Assembly (NCBI GenBank): GCA_035439445.1
Contig: DAORKG010000008.1
Location: forward strand, 38,060 to 102,059
Source of the DNA: UBA4416 sp035439445
GTDB lineage: Bacteria > Bacteroidota > Bacteroidia > B-17B0 > Aurantibacillaceae
Length of the DNA stretch: 64,000 nucleotides
Reading direction: 5' to 3'
Shown here: piece after piece, positions 50,910 to 58,540 of the stretch
Layout of the letters: each line of letters starts with the position of its first letter
Numbering within the stretch: position 1 is the stretch's first letter
The notes under the pieces: generated by a model
What the model was told of the DNA's origin: nothing
Database searches by the model: none
What the model saw: the letters and a program-made list of their open reading frames with translations, nothing else
Position numbers and translations under genes: made by a program

Positions 50910-53336
50910 CTACATCACTACTTTCAACTTCGCGTACTTTAACAACAAATTCTTTTCGCCGGCATTTCTAAAATTGATGCAAGCTTTCGATTCAGGGTAA
51001 ACGCCTTCAATCGAAGTCACTTCTCCTATTCCAAATTTTTCGTGCTCCACAACACTTCCTACTCTTAAATTGGCATTTGCACTATTATCAGTTGGCGTAT
51101 TGGTTGCTGCCATTCGCTTAGCTAATGGAATTAACTTTTTAGGAGGAGCAAAATTTATTTGTTTTGGTTCCTGTTTTGCAAAACCTGTAGTTTCTTTTGT
51201 TCTAAAATCAATCGATTCCATTGGTTTTTGAAACGGACGAGTTGGACGCACAAAAGCATCATCACTGAATTTACGTTTCTCAGGCTCTTGAGGAAAATCA
51301 ACACAGTTCTCATCCAACTCTTCAATAAAACGACTTGGCTCACAATAAATGATATTTCCAAAACGGTAACGTGTGGTGGCGAAACTAATGGTTGCTTTTT
51401 TCTCGGCACGTGTTATGGCTACATAAAACAAACGGCGTTCTTCTTCCAACTCGCTTCTGCTATTTAAGGCCATTTGAGATGGGAATAAATTCTCTTCTAA
51501 GCCAACAATGTTTACATACGGAAACTCTAATCCCTTAGAGGCATGTATCGTCATCATCGATACTTTATCCGCATCTTTCTCATCTTCCTTTTCTTTGTCT
51601 ACATCTGTTAACAAAGAAATCTCCTGCATAAATTCATCCAAGGTTTTTATTTCAGCCGATTGCTCAGGCGAATCAAATAACTCTGTTGGATTAACTTCTA
51701 TATTATTTGAAATGGCTTCTTTTAATTCTTCTTCTTGCGGCGTTCGCTCCTGCTCCACAAAATCCTTAATACCATTTAATAACTCCTGTATGTTTTCATA
51801 ACGGCTAACGCCTTCAGGGGTTTTGTCATGATATAAATCTTTCACTACCCCACTCGTCACAGCAATATGATTAGCACATTCAAAAGCATCTTTGTATGGA
51901 ATCATCATCGAGAATGTTTTAATCATGGTAGTAAATTCAGAAATCTTAGCAGCAGTTCCTGAATTAATTCCCAAATTAAAATCTTTTAAATTCTCTAAAA
52001 TTTGCCACATACTGGTGTCATGCTCCATGGCAGCAATCATCACTTTATCAATGGTTGTTTGCCCGATACCACGTGTTGGATAGTTAATGATACGTTTTAA
52101 AGATTCATCATCATTATGATTGATAGATAAACGGAAGTATGCTAATGCATCTTTAATCTCTTTACGTTGGTAGAAGGATAAACCTCCATAAATTTTGTAT
52201 GGAATATTTAATTTACGCAAGGCCTCCTCAAATGCACGAGACTGCGCATTGGTTCGATATAAAATAGCAAAATCTTTATAACGGGCTTGTTGAGTAAAAT
52301 GGGTTTCGTAAATAGAAGCTGCTACTTTTTGTCCTTCCTCGTTATCGGTATTTGCTTTAACGATTTTAATCTTCTCCCCTTCTTCGTTATCTGTAAAAAT
52401 ATTTTTCTTGAATTGATCTTTATTTACGGCAATAACTGCACTGGCAGCTTTTACAATAGTTTGAGTGCTTCGGTAGTTTTGTTCTAACTTAAATGTTTTT
52501 AAATCCGGATAATCTTTTTCGAAATTTAAAATGTTTTGGATATTAGCTCCACGGAATGAATAAATACTTTGCGCATCATCACCTACTACACATATATTCT
52601 GAAAACGAGCTGCTAATTGCTTCACAATCACATACTGTGAAAAGTTGGTATCCTGATACTCATCCACCAAAATGTATTTAAACTTACTTTGATACTTCAC
52701 CAACACATCCGGAAAATCTCTCATCAAAATATTGGTATTAAATAACAAGTCATCAAAATCCATCGCTCCTGATTTGAAGTTACGTTTTTGATAGGCTAAA
52801 TAAATTTGTCCTAATAATGGTTTATTAGATGCTCTGTCTTCTGCTTGTGTAATTGGATTATTAGCGTATTGAGCTGCTGAAATCAAACTATTTTTAGCAG
52901 AAGAAATACGATTTAAAACTAAAGATGGTTTATAAACCTTATCATCTAAATTTAACTGCTTTAATATATCTTTAATTACACTTTTACTATCATCTGTATC
53001 ATAAATGGTAAAGTTTGGAGGATAACCCAACTTCTCTGCTTCAAAACGAAGAATCTTGGCAAAGATGGAGTGAAATGTTCCCATCCAAATATTTTTGGCT
53101 TCCTTGTGTCCTACAATTTTACCAATACGCTCTTTCATTTCGCGAGCTGCTTTATTGGTAAAGGTTAAGGATAATATATTAAAAGCATCTGTGCCCTTTT
53201 CCATAATATGGGCAATGCGATACGTCAACACACGTGTTTTCCCAGAACCTGCACCTGCAATAATCATTACAGGTCCTTCGGTAGTTTCTGCAGCCAATCG
53301 CTGCACGGGGTTTAGTTCATTTAAATAGTCACTCAT
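50910..53336 (-). CDS. pcrA: UvrD/PcrA-type DNA helicase
   Basis: This superfamily 1A helicase unwinds DNA 3' to 5' in excision and mismatch repair. The 808-residue protein has motif I AGAGSGKTRVLTYRI (28-34 core), Ia LTFTNKAAREMKERI, motif II VDEYQDTNFSQY, motif III GDDAQSIYSFRGA, motif IV LEQNYRST, motif V MTIHASKGLEFPYV and motif VI LFYVAITRAEK. The C-terminal tudor-like part RVGSVVEHEKFGIGEVTSIE, typical of PcrA/UvrD, is present. A -7-like TATTTTTG lies only five bases before the start on the minus strand. Confidence 0.95.
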   Translation of the reverse strand: MSDYLNELNPVQRLAAETTEGPVMIIAGAGSGKTRVLTYRIAHIMEKGTDAFNILSLTFTNKAAREMKERIGKIVGHKEAKNIWMGTFHSIFAKILRFEAEKLGYPPNFTIYDTDDSKSVIKDILKQLNLDDKVYKPSLVLNRISSAKNSLISAAQYANNPITQAEDRASNKPLLGQIYLAYQKRNFKSGAMDFDDLLFNTNILMRDFPDVLVKYQSKFKYILVDEYQDTNFSQYVIVKQLAARFQNICVVGDDAQSIYSFRGANIQNILNFEKDYPDLKTFKLEQNYRSTQTIVKAASAVIAVNKDQFKKNIFTDNEEGEKIKIVKANTDNEEGQKVAASIYETHFTQQARYKDFAILYRTNAQSRAFEEALRKLNIPYKIYGGLSFYQRKEIKDALAYFRLSINHNDDESLKRIINYPTRGIGQTTIDKVMIAAMEHDTSMWQILENLKDFNLGINSGTAAKISEFTTMIKTFSMMIPYKDAFECANHIAVTSGVVKDLYHDKTPEGVSRYENIQELLNGIKDFVEQERTPQEEELKEAISNNIEVNPTELFDSPEQSAEIKTLDEFMQEISLLTDVDKEKEDEKDADKVSMMTIHASKGLEFPYVNIVGLEENLFPSQMALNSRSELEEERRLFYVAITRAEKKATISFATTRYRFGNIIYCEPSRFIEELDENCVDFPQEPEKRKFSDDAFVRPTRPFQKPMESIDFRTKETTGFAKQEPKQINFAPPKKLIPLAKRMAATNTPTDNSANANLRVGSVVEHEKFGIGEVTSIEGVYPESKACINFRNAGEKNLLLKYAKLKVVM

Positions 53337-53512
53337 TTATACAAAAATACGCATTATGCCAGTTACTATAATAGGTTGTTTAAAATTTTATAAACCTCAA
53401 AAAACTGTTTTATCCTCACAAAACCGTCTTTTATTTAGATGAATAGCATTGCAAAACCAAAAACTATTTGCTTTGTTTGTTATATACATTAATTGAACTA
53501 ATTTTTAAGACT

Positions 53513-53935
53513 ATGGCAGGCGTTAACAAAGTAATTTTAGTAGGAAATTTAGGTAAGGACCCCGAATTAAAGTATTTGGAAGGAAACATTGCTCGTGCGA
53601 ACTTTAGTATTGCTACAAGCGAGTTTCATAAAGACAAAAACGGTAATAAAATAGAACAAACCGAATGGCATAACATTGTGGTTTGGAGAAGCATGGCAGA
53701 AAGTGCGGAAAAACTATTAAAAAAAGGCACTCAAATTTATTTAGAAGGCAAATTACAAACCCGTCAATGGATTGATAAAGACGGAAATAAACGCAATATA
53801 ACAGAAGTTGTTGGCGAATCGTTTTTAGTTTTACAGCGAAAAGAAAACGGAGGAACTCCAAATCCTAATATTTCAGAAGATTCGAGTAATATAAACTTTG
53901 ATGATTTAGGCAAAAAAGACGGATTGCCGTTTTGA
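53513..53935 (+). CDS. ssb: Single-stranded DNA-binding protein
   Basis: SSB protects single-stranded DNA and recruits repair proteins through its C-terminal tip. I set the start at ATG 53513 (MAGVNKVILVGNLGKDPELK), the standard SSB N-terminus; the open frame extends to a TTG at 53468 but that adds an unlikely leader. The 140-residue product has an OB fold (ARANFSIATSEFHKDKNG, TEWHNIVVWRSMAE, GTQIYLEGKLQTRQW) and ends in DDLGKKDGLPF, the acidic tip variant used in Bacteroidota. gldD follows, with gldE missing in between. Confidence 0.95.
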   Translation: MAGVNKVILVGNLGKDPELKYLEGNIARANFSIATSEFHKDKNGNKIEQTEWHNIVVWRSMAESAEKLLKKGTQIYLEGKLQTRQWIDKDGNKRNITEVVGESFLVLQRKENGGTPNPNISEDSSNINFDDLGKKDGLPF

Positions 53936-53942
53936 TTAGTCT

Positions 53943-53993
53943 ACCGCTGATAACGCAGATGAACGCAGAATCTTAATCTGCGAAAATCACCGA
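53943..53993. repeat. ACGCAGATGA-type dispersed repeat, copy 1
   Basis: ACCGCTGATAACGCAGATGA, then ACGCAGAATC, then AATCTGCG: arms CGCAGA and TCTGCG pair. It is the same family as 56762-56840 (opposite sense: ATCTGCGTAATCTGCGGG). Confidence 0.65.
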
Positions 53994-54021
53994 TATTTAC
54001 GAGAAACACTTAATAATATTT

Positions 54022-54047
54022 AGCCCCGATAGTTTGTCGGGGTTTTT
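54022..54047 (+). terminator. ssb terminator
   Basis: GCCCCGA-TAGTTTG-TCGGGGT followed by a run of T, about 90 bp past the ssb stop. Confidence 0.78.
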
Positions 54048-54071
54048 TATTATTTATAAAATATTATTTAA

Positions 54072-54210
54072 AACCACATAGACATATAGATTTGATTTAT
54101 AGCAGTTTTACATAGTAAACACAGGAAAGCTTCGCTTTCCTCCTATGTGTCTCTTATCTTATAATTATTCAAACAACTTTTGTTATCTAAACCTATGTTT
54201 CTATGTGGTT
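54072..54210. repeat. 139-bp element with inverted ends AACCACATAG ... CTATGTGGTT
   Basis: The ends AACCACATAGACATATAG and the right end TTTCTATGTGGTT are inverted copies. A second pair sits inside: ACATAG ... CTATGTGT, and a perfect hairpin AGGAAAGC-TTC-GCTTTCCT is at the centre. No open frame is present. It looks like a miniature inverted-repeat element and lies directly before gldD. Confidence 0.7.
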
Positions 54211-54218
54211 AAAAACAT

Positions 54219-54226
54219 TAAATTTG
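54219..54226 (+). promoter_or_regulatory. Possible gldD -7 element beside the inverted-repeat element
   Basis: TAAATTTG fits TAnnTTTG and lies nine bases past the right end of the 139-bp element, four bases before the gldD ATG. Confidence 0.35.
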
Positions 54227-54230
54227 TTAT

Positions 54231-54857
54231 ATGACAATAGCATCATTTAAAACCATTTTTAAAGTACTAATTATTAGTATTTCAATAATTACATTTTCTT
54301 CATGTGGAGATGATGAAGATGATGAAGTGTTTATTCCTAAACCAAAAGGATATCCGAGAATAGATTTTCCTAAAAAAGCATACCGACTTTATGATAGTTT
54401 ATGTCCATATAGTTTCGAAATCCCAACCTATTCGCGTATCTCAAACGATAGGCATAAAGGAGCTGATCCTTGCTGGATAAATGTAGATTTTCCAAAATAC
54501 AACGCTCAAATCCATTTAAGCTATAAAGCAGTAACCAATAATTTGGATACTTTTTTAAACGACAGCAGAGACTTTGCCATTAAGCATCAAATTAAAGCAA
54601 CCGGCATGGATGAAACGATTATTATCAGAGATAGTTCACGCGTGTACGGTTTAGTTTATGACATTGCAGGTAATACTGCATCAAACGTACAATTTTATTT
54701 AACCGACAGCACACATCATTTTATGCGTGGTGCTTTATATTTCAATGTAGTACCAAACATCGATTCTCTTAAAATTGTGGTAGACTATTTAAGACAAGAT
54801 ATTGTTCATATAATTAAAACCTTTGAATGGAAAGGGATTGAGAAGAAGAAGAAATAA
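54231..54857 (+). CDS. gldD: Gliding motility / T9SS lipoprotein GldD
   Basis: GldD is a lipoprotein needed for gliding and type IX secretion in flavobacteria. The 208-residue protein has a lipobox (FSSC, Cys25), an acidic tether (GDDEDDEVF) and a strongly conserved domain: PKPKGYPRIDFPKKAYRLYD, CPYSFEIPTYSRIS, CWINVDFPKYNAQIHLSYKA, RVYGLVYDIAGNTASNVQFY, HFMRGALYFNVVPN and HIIKTFEWKG. The family call is confident. In Flavobacterium the order ssb-gldE-gldD is conserved; here gldE is absent and a terminator and an inverted-repeat element fill the space. Confidence 0.92.
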   Translation: MTIASFKTIFKVLIISISIITFSSCGDDEDDEVFIPKPKGYPRIDFPKKAYRLYDSLCPYSFEIPTYSRISNDRHKGADPCWINVDFPKYNAQIHLSYKAVTNNLDTFLNDSRDFAIKHQIKATGMDETIIIRDSSRVYGLVYDIAGNTASNVQFYLTDSTHHFMRGALYFNVVPNIDSLKIVVDYLRQDIVHIIKTFEWKGIEKKKK

Positions 54858-54861
54858 TAGC

Positions 54862-55698
54862 TCAAATCACAAACGATTTCTTTGCAATAATTCCATCTTC
54901 ATTAACGAAATGAATATAATAAGTTCCCTTTGGGTAATTTGAAACTTGCATTTCAAACCAAAAATCATGTTCTCCTTCATTAACTAGTTTATTGTTAGCC
55001 ACATTTAAAATCAATCTTTCCCTTTCATCTCTCAATTCAATTTTCACCTTACTTGTTTTTTTAAGCTTATAATCAATATAACCGAATATTTTTTGAGCAG
55101 TTTGTGCTCTTGAAATATCAGAACTTGAGTTATCATATTCGAGTTCATACCAAGGCAATTCCTCTCCTGTAATAGCAGATAATACCTCTCTTAACTCATT
55201 TTGAACTTTAGGTATAGAGGCTATTGACCTTTTATCACTAACACACCAAACAGCTGATTGAAGAGTGCTTTCGTCCATTTTGCGATTGTTTAGGTAGGAT
55301 GCTAAGGATTTCAAATTTTGATCTGCCATCTTTCCAATATTAAAACCCGATGATTTAGCTGGAGAATGATTAGTAGCTTGACAACAAAATCCATTTATTT
55401 TACAATTCCTGGATTGATGAGCGCCTAACACAAAAAACTGATCCTGAGTAACAAAAATATCTTGCTCGTTATTATTTTGCGAATCTAATCTCCTACCGGA
55501 TTCTAAGAGAATTATCAGTGAATCATCTCTCAAATTTTCTAAGTGCATATCAAGACAATTACCTGAATGTAAACCTGTACCTTTGATTTTAAACTTCACT
55601 AAATGGCTTTTGGCTGCTTGTTCAAGAGTGATTTTTTTATTTTTGGCATTTATACTTAAAACCAAAAATAAAGCAAGAAGTAATAATAGTGTTTTCAT
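54862..55698 (-). CDS. Hypothetical secreted protein with FlgD-like C-terminus
   Basis: The 278-residue protein starts with a clear signal peptide (TLLLLLALFLVLSINA). Residues 20-150 include a Cys-rich part (HSGNCLDMHLENLRDDSLII, CKINGFCCQATNHSPAKSSG) and LESGRRLDSQNNNEQDIFV. The C-terminal 80 residues (SKVKIELRDERERLILNVAN, WFEMQVSNYPKGTYYIHFVN) look like a FlgD/T9SS-type Ig-like strand set, but the usual PNP sorting motif is absent. No enzyme motif is recognised. It is convergent with gldD, 4 bp apart. Confidence 0.75.
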   Translation of the reverse strand: MKTLLLLLALFLVLSINAKNKKITLEQAAKSHLVKFKIKGTGLHSGNCLDMHLENLRDDSLIILLESGRRLDSQNNNEQDIFVTQDQFFVLGAHQSRNCKINGFCCQATNHSPAKSSGFNIGKMADQNLKSLASYLNNRKMDESTLQSAVWCVSDKRSIASIPKVQNELREVLSAITGEELPWYELEYDNSSSDISRAQTAQKIFGYIDYKLKKTSKVKIELRDERERLILNVANNKLVNEGEHDFWFEMQVSNYPKGTYYIHFVNEDGIIAKKSFVI

Positions 55699-55748
55699 AG
55701 TGGTGTTTTTTTATCTATAACACCAAGACGAAAAAAAGTCACATCACC

Positions 55749-56747
55749 TTACGAAAGTTGCTCTGCCAATAATTCCATTTCACGCTTAGCACTTTTATTA
55801 TTGTAAATAATATTATTTACCGCGTTTGTAATCGGCATATTCACATTGTATTTCTTGTTAATCTCAACTACACATTTCACTGCGTAATAACCTTCGGCAA
55901 TCATGTTCATTTCTAATTGCGCTTGCTTTACACTATAACCTTTCCCAAGCATGGTACCAAACATACGGTTACGAGAAAACTGGGAATAAGCGGTTACTAA
56001 TAAATCTCCCAAATAGGCAGAAGCTTTTGTATCTCTTTCAATAGGATGCACAGCCGCCACAAAACGATCAATTTCCTGAATGGCATTACTTACTAATACA
56101 GATAAAAAGTTATCTCCATAACCCAAGCCATGACAGATACCTCCGGCAACAGCAATGACATTTTTAAGAACTGCCGATATTTCTGTTCCGTAAATATCAT
56201 CGCTACTCGAACACTTAATATAACGGCAACGCATGTATTCACACAACTCATCTGCTTTAGCTACATCTCTGCATGCTAAAGTTAAATACGATAACTTTTC
56301 CAAAGCAACTTCCTCAGCATGACATGGTCCTGTAATAACACCTATGTTTTCTAATGGAACATTAAACACAGTGTTTAAATATTCACCAACAATTAAATTA
56401 TATTCTGGTACAATTCCTTTTATAGCAGAAAACACTGTTTTACCGGCAAAAACCTCAGCAGGAATATTTTTAATCGTATCATTAATAAAAGCTGAAGGTA
56501 CAGCTAAGATAATAACATCTGCATTCGTTAGCGTATCTAATAAATCAGAGGATAGATGTAGTTTGTTTAAATCAAATTGAACAGAACTTAAATAACGTGG
56601 GTTGTGCCCATGCTTATTCATGTGTTCAATATCTGATTGATTTCTGAAATACCAACTAATTTTGCTGGCATTATTACTCAATATCTTTACAATGGCAGTT
56701 GCCCAACTTCCACTTCCTATAACTGCAATTCGTTTTCCGTTTGTCAT
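55749..56747 (-). CDS. gpsA: NAD(P)H-dependent glycerol-3-phosphate dehydrogenase
   Basis: GpsA reduces dihydroxyacetone phosphate to sn-glycerol 3-phosphate for phospholipids. The 332-residue protein has the Rossmann loop IAVIGSGSWATAIVKIL (glycine motif near residue 9-14), VFSAIKGIVPEY, VITGPCHAEEVA, the catalytic-type lysine region GTEISAVLKNVIAVAGGICH and the LGDLLVTAYSQFSRNRMFG motif. GPCHAE replaces the commoner GPSFAxE, as seen in Bacteroidota forms. Length is typical. Confidence 0.95.
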   Translation of the reverse strand: MTNGKRIAVIGSGSWATAIVKILSNNASKISWYFRNQSDIEHMNKHGHNPRYLSSVQFDLNKLHLSSDLLDTLTNADVIILAVPSAFINDTIKNIPAEVFAGKTVFSAIKGIVPEYNLIVGEYLNTVFNVPLENIGVITGPCHAEEVALEKLSYLTLACRDVAKADELCEYMRCRYIKCSSSDDIYGTEISAVLKNVIAVAGGICHGLGYGDNFLSVLVSNAIQEIDRFVAAVHPIERDTKASAYLGDLLVTAYSQFSRNRMFGTMLGKGYSVKQAQLEMNMIAEGYYAVKCVVEINKKYNVNMPITNAVNNIIYNNKSAKREMELLAEQLS

Positions 56748-56761
56748 TTTAAAATTTGTTT

Positions 56762-56840
56762 CCCGCGGATCTCAGAGATTTACGCGGATTAATTTATCTT
56801 TTCAACCAACAAATCTGCGCTCATCTGCGTAATCTGCGGG
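56762..56840. repeat. ACGCAGATGA-type dispersed repeat, copy 2 (long form)
   Basis: CCCGCGGATCTCAGAGATTT at the left and CATCTGCGTAATCTGCGGG at the right. The ends CCCGC.GAT / ATC.GCGGG are inverted, and inner GCGGATT / AATCTGCG pair too. It lies between gpsA and the exonuclease gene on the same strand and would fold in a shared transcript. Confidence 0.75.
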
Positions 56841-56848
56841 CAATAATA

Positions 56849-57544
56849 TTAAGTATAAACAATATCATTATCCTTTAACACATCTAATCCTTTTAAGGAT
56901 TGATAAATGCGAGCTAAAGTAATCACATCTTTTATACAATAAGTTTTAATTCGTTCAATATTTTTTTCCTCGTAATACACTTTTGCTATTTGACTTCCAT
57001 CTATATCATCTTTTGGAGACGGAATACCAAATATATGAGCCAATAAATTCAAAGAGGTAAAGTTTTTAATATCTCCAAAACGCCACATTTCCATAGTGTC
57101 CAAATGTTTTACTTCCCAAGGTTTCATGCCTTGTAACTGCAATAATTTTGGTAATGGAATTCTGTTAACTAATAACCGACGACACAAGAACGGATAATCA
57201 AATTCTTTTCCATTATGTGCACATAGATAATGCTCTTTCGTATTAAAAAATTGACTTAATAGATTTGAGAATTCAGTCAATATATCATGCTCATTATCTC
57301 CTGCAATTGTTTTGGTTCTGAATTTTCCTTCGCTCATAAAGCCTAAGCCAATACACACCACTTTTGCAAACTCTGCATAAATACCTGCCTTGGCATATTG
57401 CTGTTCTGGCGTGATGTCTTTACTATACATCCATTTTTTGTCCCACAATTCTTTTTCGGTTTCGGATAAAGACGTGTATTGATAATGAATAGGAGCTGTT
57501 TCAATATCAATAAATAAAATGTTTTCTAATTTAATGGAACTCAT
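56849..57544 (-). CDS. PolB-like 3'-5' exonuclease
   Basis: The 231-residue protein matches the predicted 3'-5' exonuclease related to the proofreading domain of family B polymerases. ExoI is LFIDIETAPI (Asp13, Glu15), ExoII HNGKEFDYPFLCRRLL and ExoIII YCIKDVITLARIY, a DEDDy-type arrangement (Tyr before the last motif's Asp). NFTSLNLLAHIFGIPSPKDD is also typical. It overlaps the folA stop by four bases (start ATG within ATGA), so the two are translationally coupled. Substrate unknown. Confidence 0.88.
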   Translation of the reverse strand: MSSIKLENILFIDIETAPIHYQYTSLSETEKELWDKKWMYSKDITPEQQYAKAGIYAEFAKVVCIGLGFMSEGKFRTKTIAGDNEHDILTEFSNLLSQFFNTKEHYLCAHNGKEFDYPFLCRRLLVNRIPLPKLLQLQGMKPWEVKHLDTMEMWRFGDIKNFTSLNLLAHIFGIPSPKDDIDGSQIAKVYYEEKNIERIKTYCIKDVITLARIYQSLKGLDVLKDNDIVYT

Positions 57545-58035
57545 TTTCTCTCGAATTTTTGAAAAGTAAAATCAAATTTATTTTTTTCGTCAGCAACATG
57601 TTTTTCTTCCCACACCAAATCAAATTTCGATTTGTCAATTTCAGGAAAGTAAACATCTCCATCTATAACTGTATGAACTAAAGTAATATAAATTGTATCT
57701 ACTGAATCAATAGATTGTTTATAGATTTCGCCACCACCAGTAATAAAGACTTCTTTCTCCGCATGCAATTTCACTAAAGCCTCATCAATACTCCCAACAA
57801 CAATTAAATCATATTGCTTATCGGAATTAAAAGTTTTATCTCTTGTAATCACAACATTTTGACGGCCAGGTAAAGTCCTGCCAATCGATTGAAATGTTTT
57901 TCTACCCATAACCACAGGACAACCCATAGTGGTTGTTTTGAAAAATTTTAAATCGGCAGGTAAATGCCAAAGCAATTGATTGTCTTTACCAATAGCATGG
58001 TTTAAAGATGTTGCAACAATAATGGATACTTTCAT
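57541..58035 (-). CDS. folA: Dihydrofolate reductase
   Basis: FolA reduces dihydrofolate with NADPH. The 164-residue protein has VSIIVATSLNHAIGKDNQLLWHLP (substrate and Met20-loop region; LWHLPADLKFFK with the catalytic acidic residue), GCPVVMGRKTFQSIGRTLPG, RQNVVITRD, VFITGGGEIYKQSI and the closing FDLVWEEKHV ... FTFQKFERK. Length is standard. Its last bases overlap the following exonuclease gene. A repeat lies in the 97 bp to the upstream gene. Confidence 0.96.
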   Translation of the reverse strand: MKVSIIVATSLNHAIGKDNQLLWHLPADLKFFKTTTMGCPVVMGRKTFQSIGRTLPGRQNVVITRDKTFNSDKQYDLIVVGSIDEALVKLHAEKEVFITGGGEIYKQSIDSVDTIYITLVHTVIDGDVYFPEIDKSKFDLVWEEKHVADEKNKFDFTFQKFERK

Positions 58036-58051
58036 ATGTTAGTTAGTTAAT

Positions 58052-58136
58052 TTGACAATTAGATCATGTGACAATGAACATTAATTTATATAAATACCAA
58101 TTATCTAATTGACTCATAATCTAATTGACTAATTAG
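58052..58136. repeat. GACAAT/CTAATTG-type dispersed repeat, copy 2
   Basis: Left arm TTGACAATTAGATCATGTGA plus CAAT, right arm ATTATCTAATTGACTCATAA then TCTAATTGACTAATT. The left arm matches 43605-43628 at most positions and the right arm shares CTAATTG repeats. Outer TTGACAATTAG and CTAATTG pair. Confidence 0.65.
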
Positions 58137-58537
58137 TAAGCTAAGTCTTCGATAAAGAAAAAGAAAACAACTGCACCAACCCATTCTTTTCTAACATTTT
58201 TACAATCGCCAATTTTAGACCCATTTTTGTAAATATCCCCATCTGACTCTATTTGTCCTATTTTAGAGCCGTTTTTATAAACATCTCCATCGCTTTCAAT
58301 TTGCCCAACTTTACTACCGTTTAAATAGATATCTCCATCTGATTCAATTTGCCCTTTTTTAGATCCACCAACATATACATCTCCATCACTTTCGATGTTA
58401 CCTTTTTTAGAACCGCCGATGTAAACGTCTCCATCAGATTCGATTTCACCTTTTTTACTTCCTTTAATATAAAGGCTTTGAGCAGAAATTGTTGTGCAGA
58501 AAAATCCAGCTACTAAAATTAAGATTACTTTTTTCAT
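58133..58537 (-). CDS. Secreted protein of 16-residue tandem repeats (GSKxGxIESDGDxYxx)
   Basis: The 134-residue protein has a signal peptide (VILILVAGFFCTTISA) and then five near-identical 16-residue repeats, GSKKGEIESDGDVYIG and variants, from about residue 26 to 105, encoded by a 48-bp tandem DNA repeat. The regular hydrophobic/Gly/Asp spacing (I..DGD.Y..GSK.G) predicts stacked short beta strands, possibly a small solenoid, with Asp-rich turns that might bind calcium. The end EWVGAVVFFFFIEDLAY is a hydrophobic tail. I know of similar repeat proteins in Bacteroidota but no function. Confidence 0.8.
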   Translation of the reverse strand: MKKVILILVAGFFCTTISAQSLYIKGSKKGEIESDGDVYIGGSKKGNIESDGDVYVGGSKKGQIESDGDIYLNGSKVGQIESDGDVYKNGSKIGQIESDGDIYKNGSKIGDCKNVRKEWVGAVVFFFFIEDLAY

Positions 58538-58540
58538 ATT

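Noticed and set aside
53468..53512. Upstream TTG start for ssb
   Set aside because: The added 15 residues are hydrophobic and not found in SSB; ATG 53513 gives the standard N-terminus.
58133..58537. 48-bp tandem repeats as a CRISPR array
   Set aside because: The units follow each other without unique spacers and keep an open reading frame with a signal peptide; no cas genes are near.
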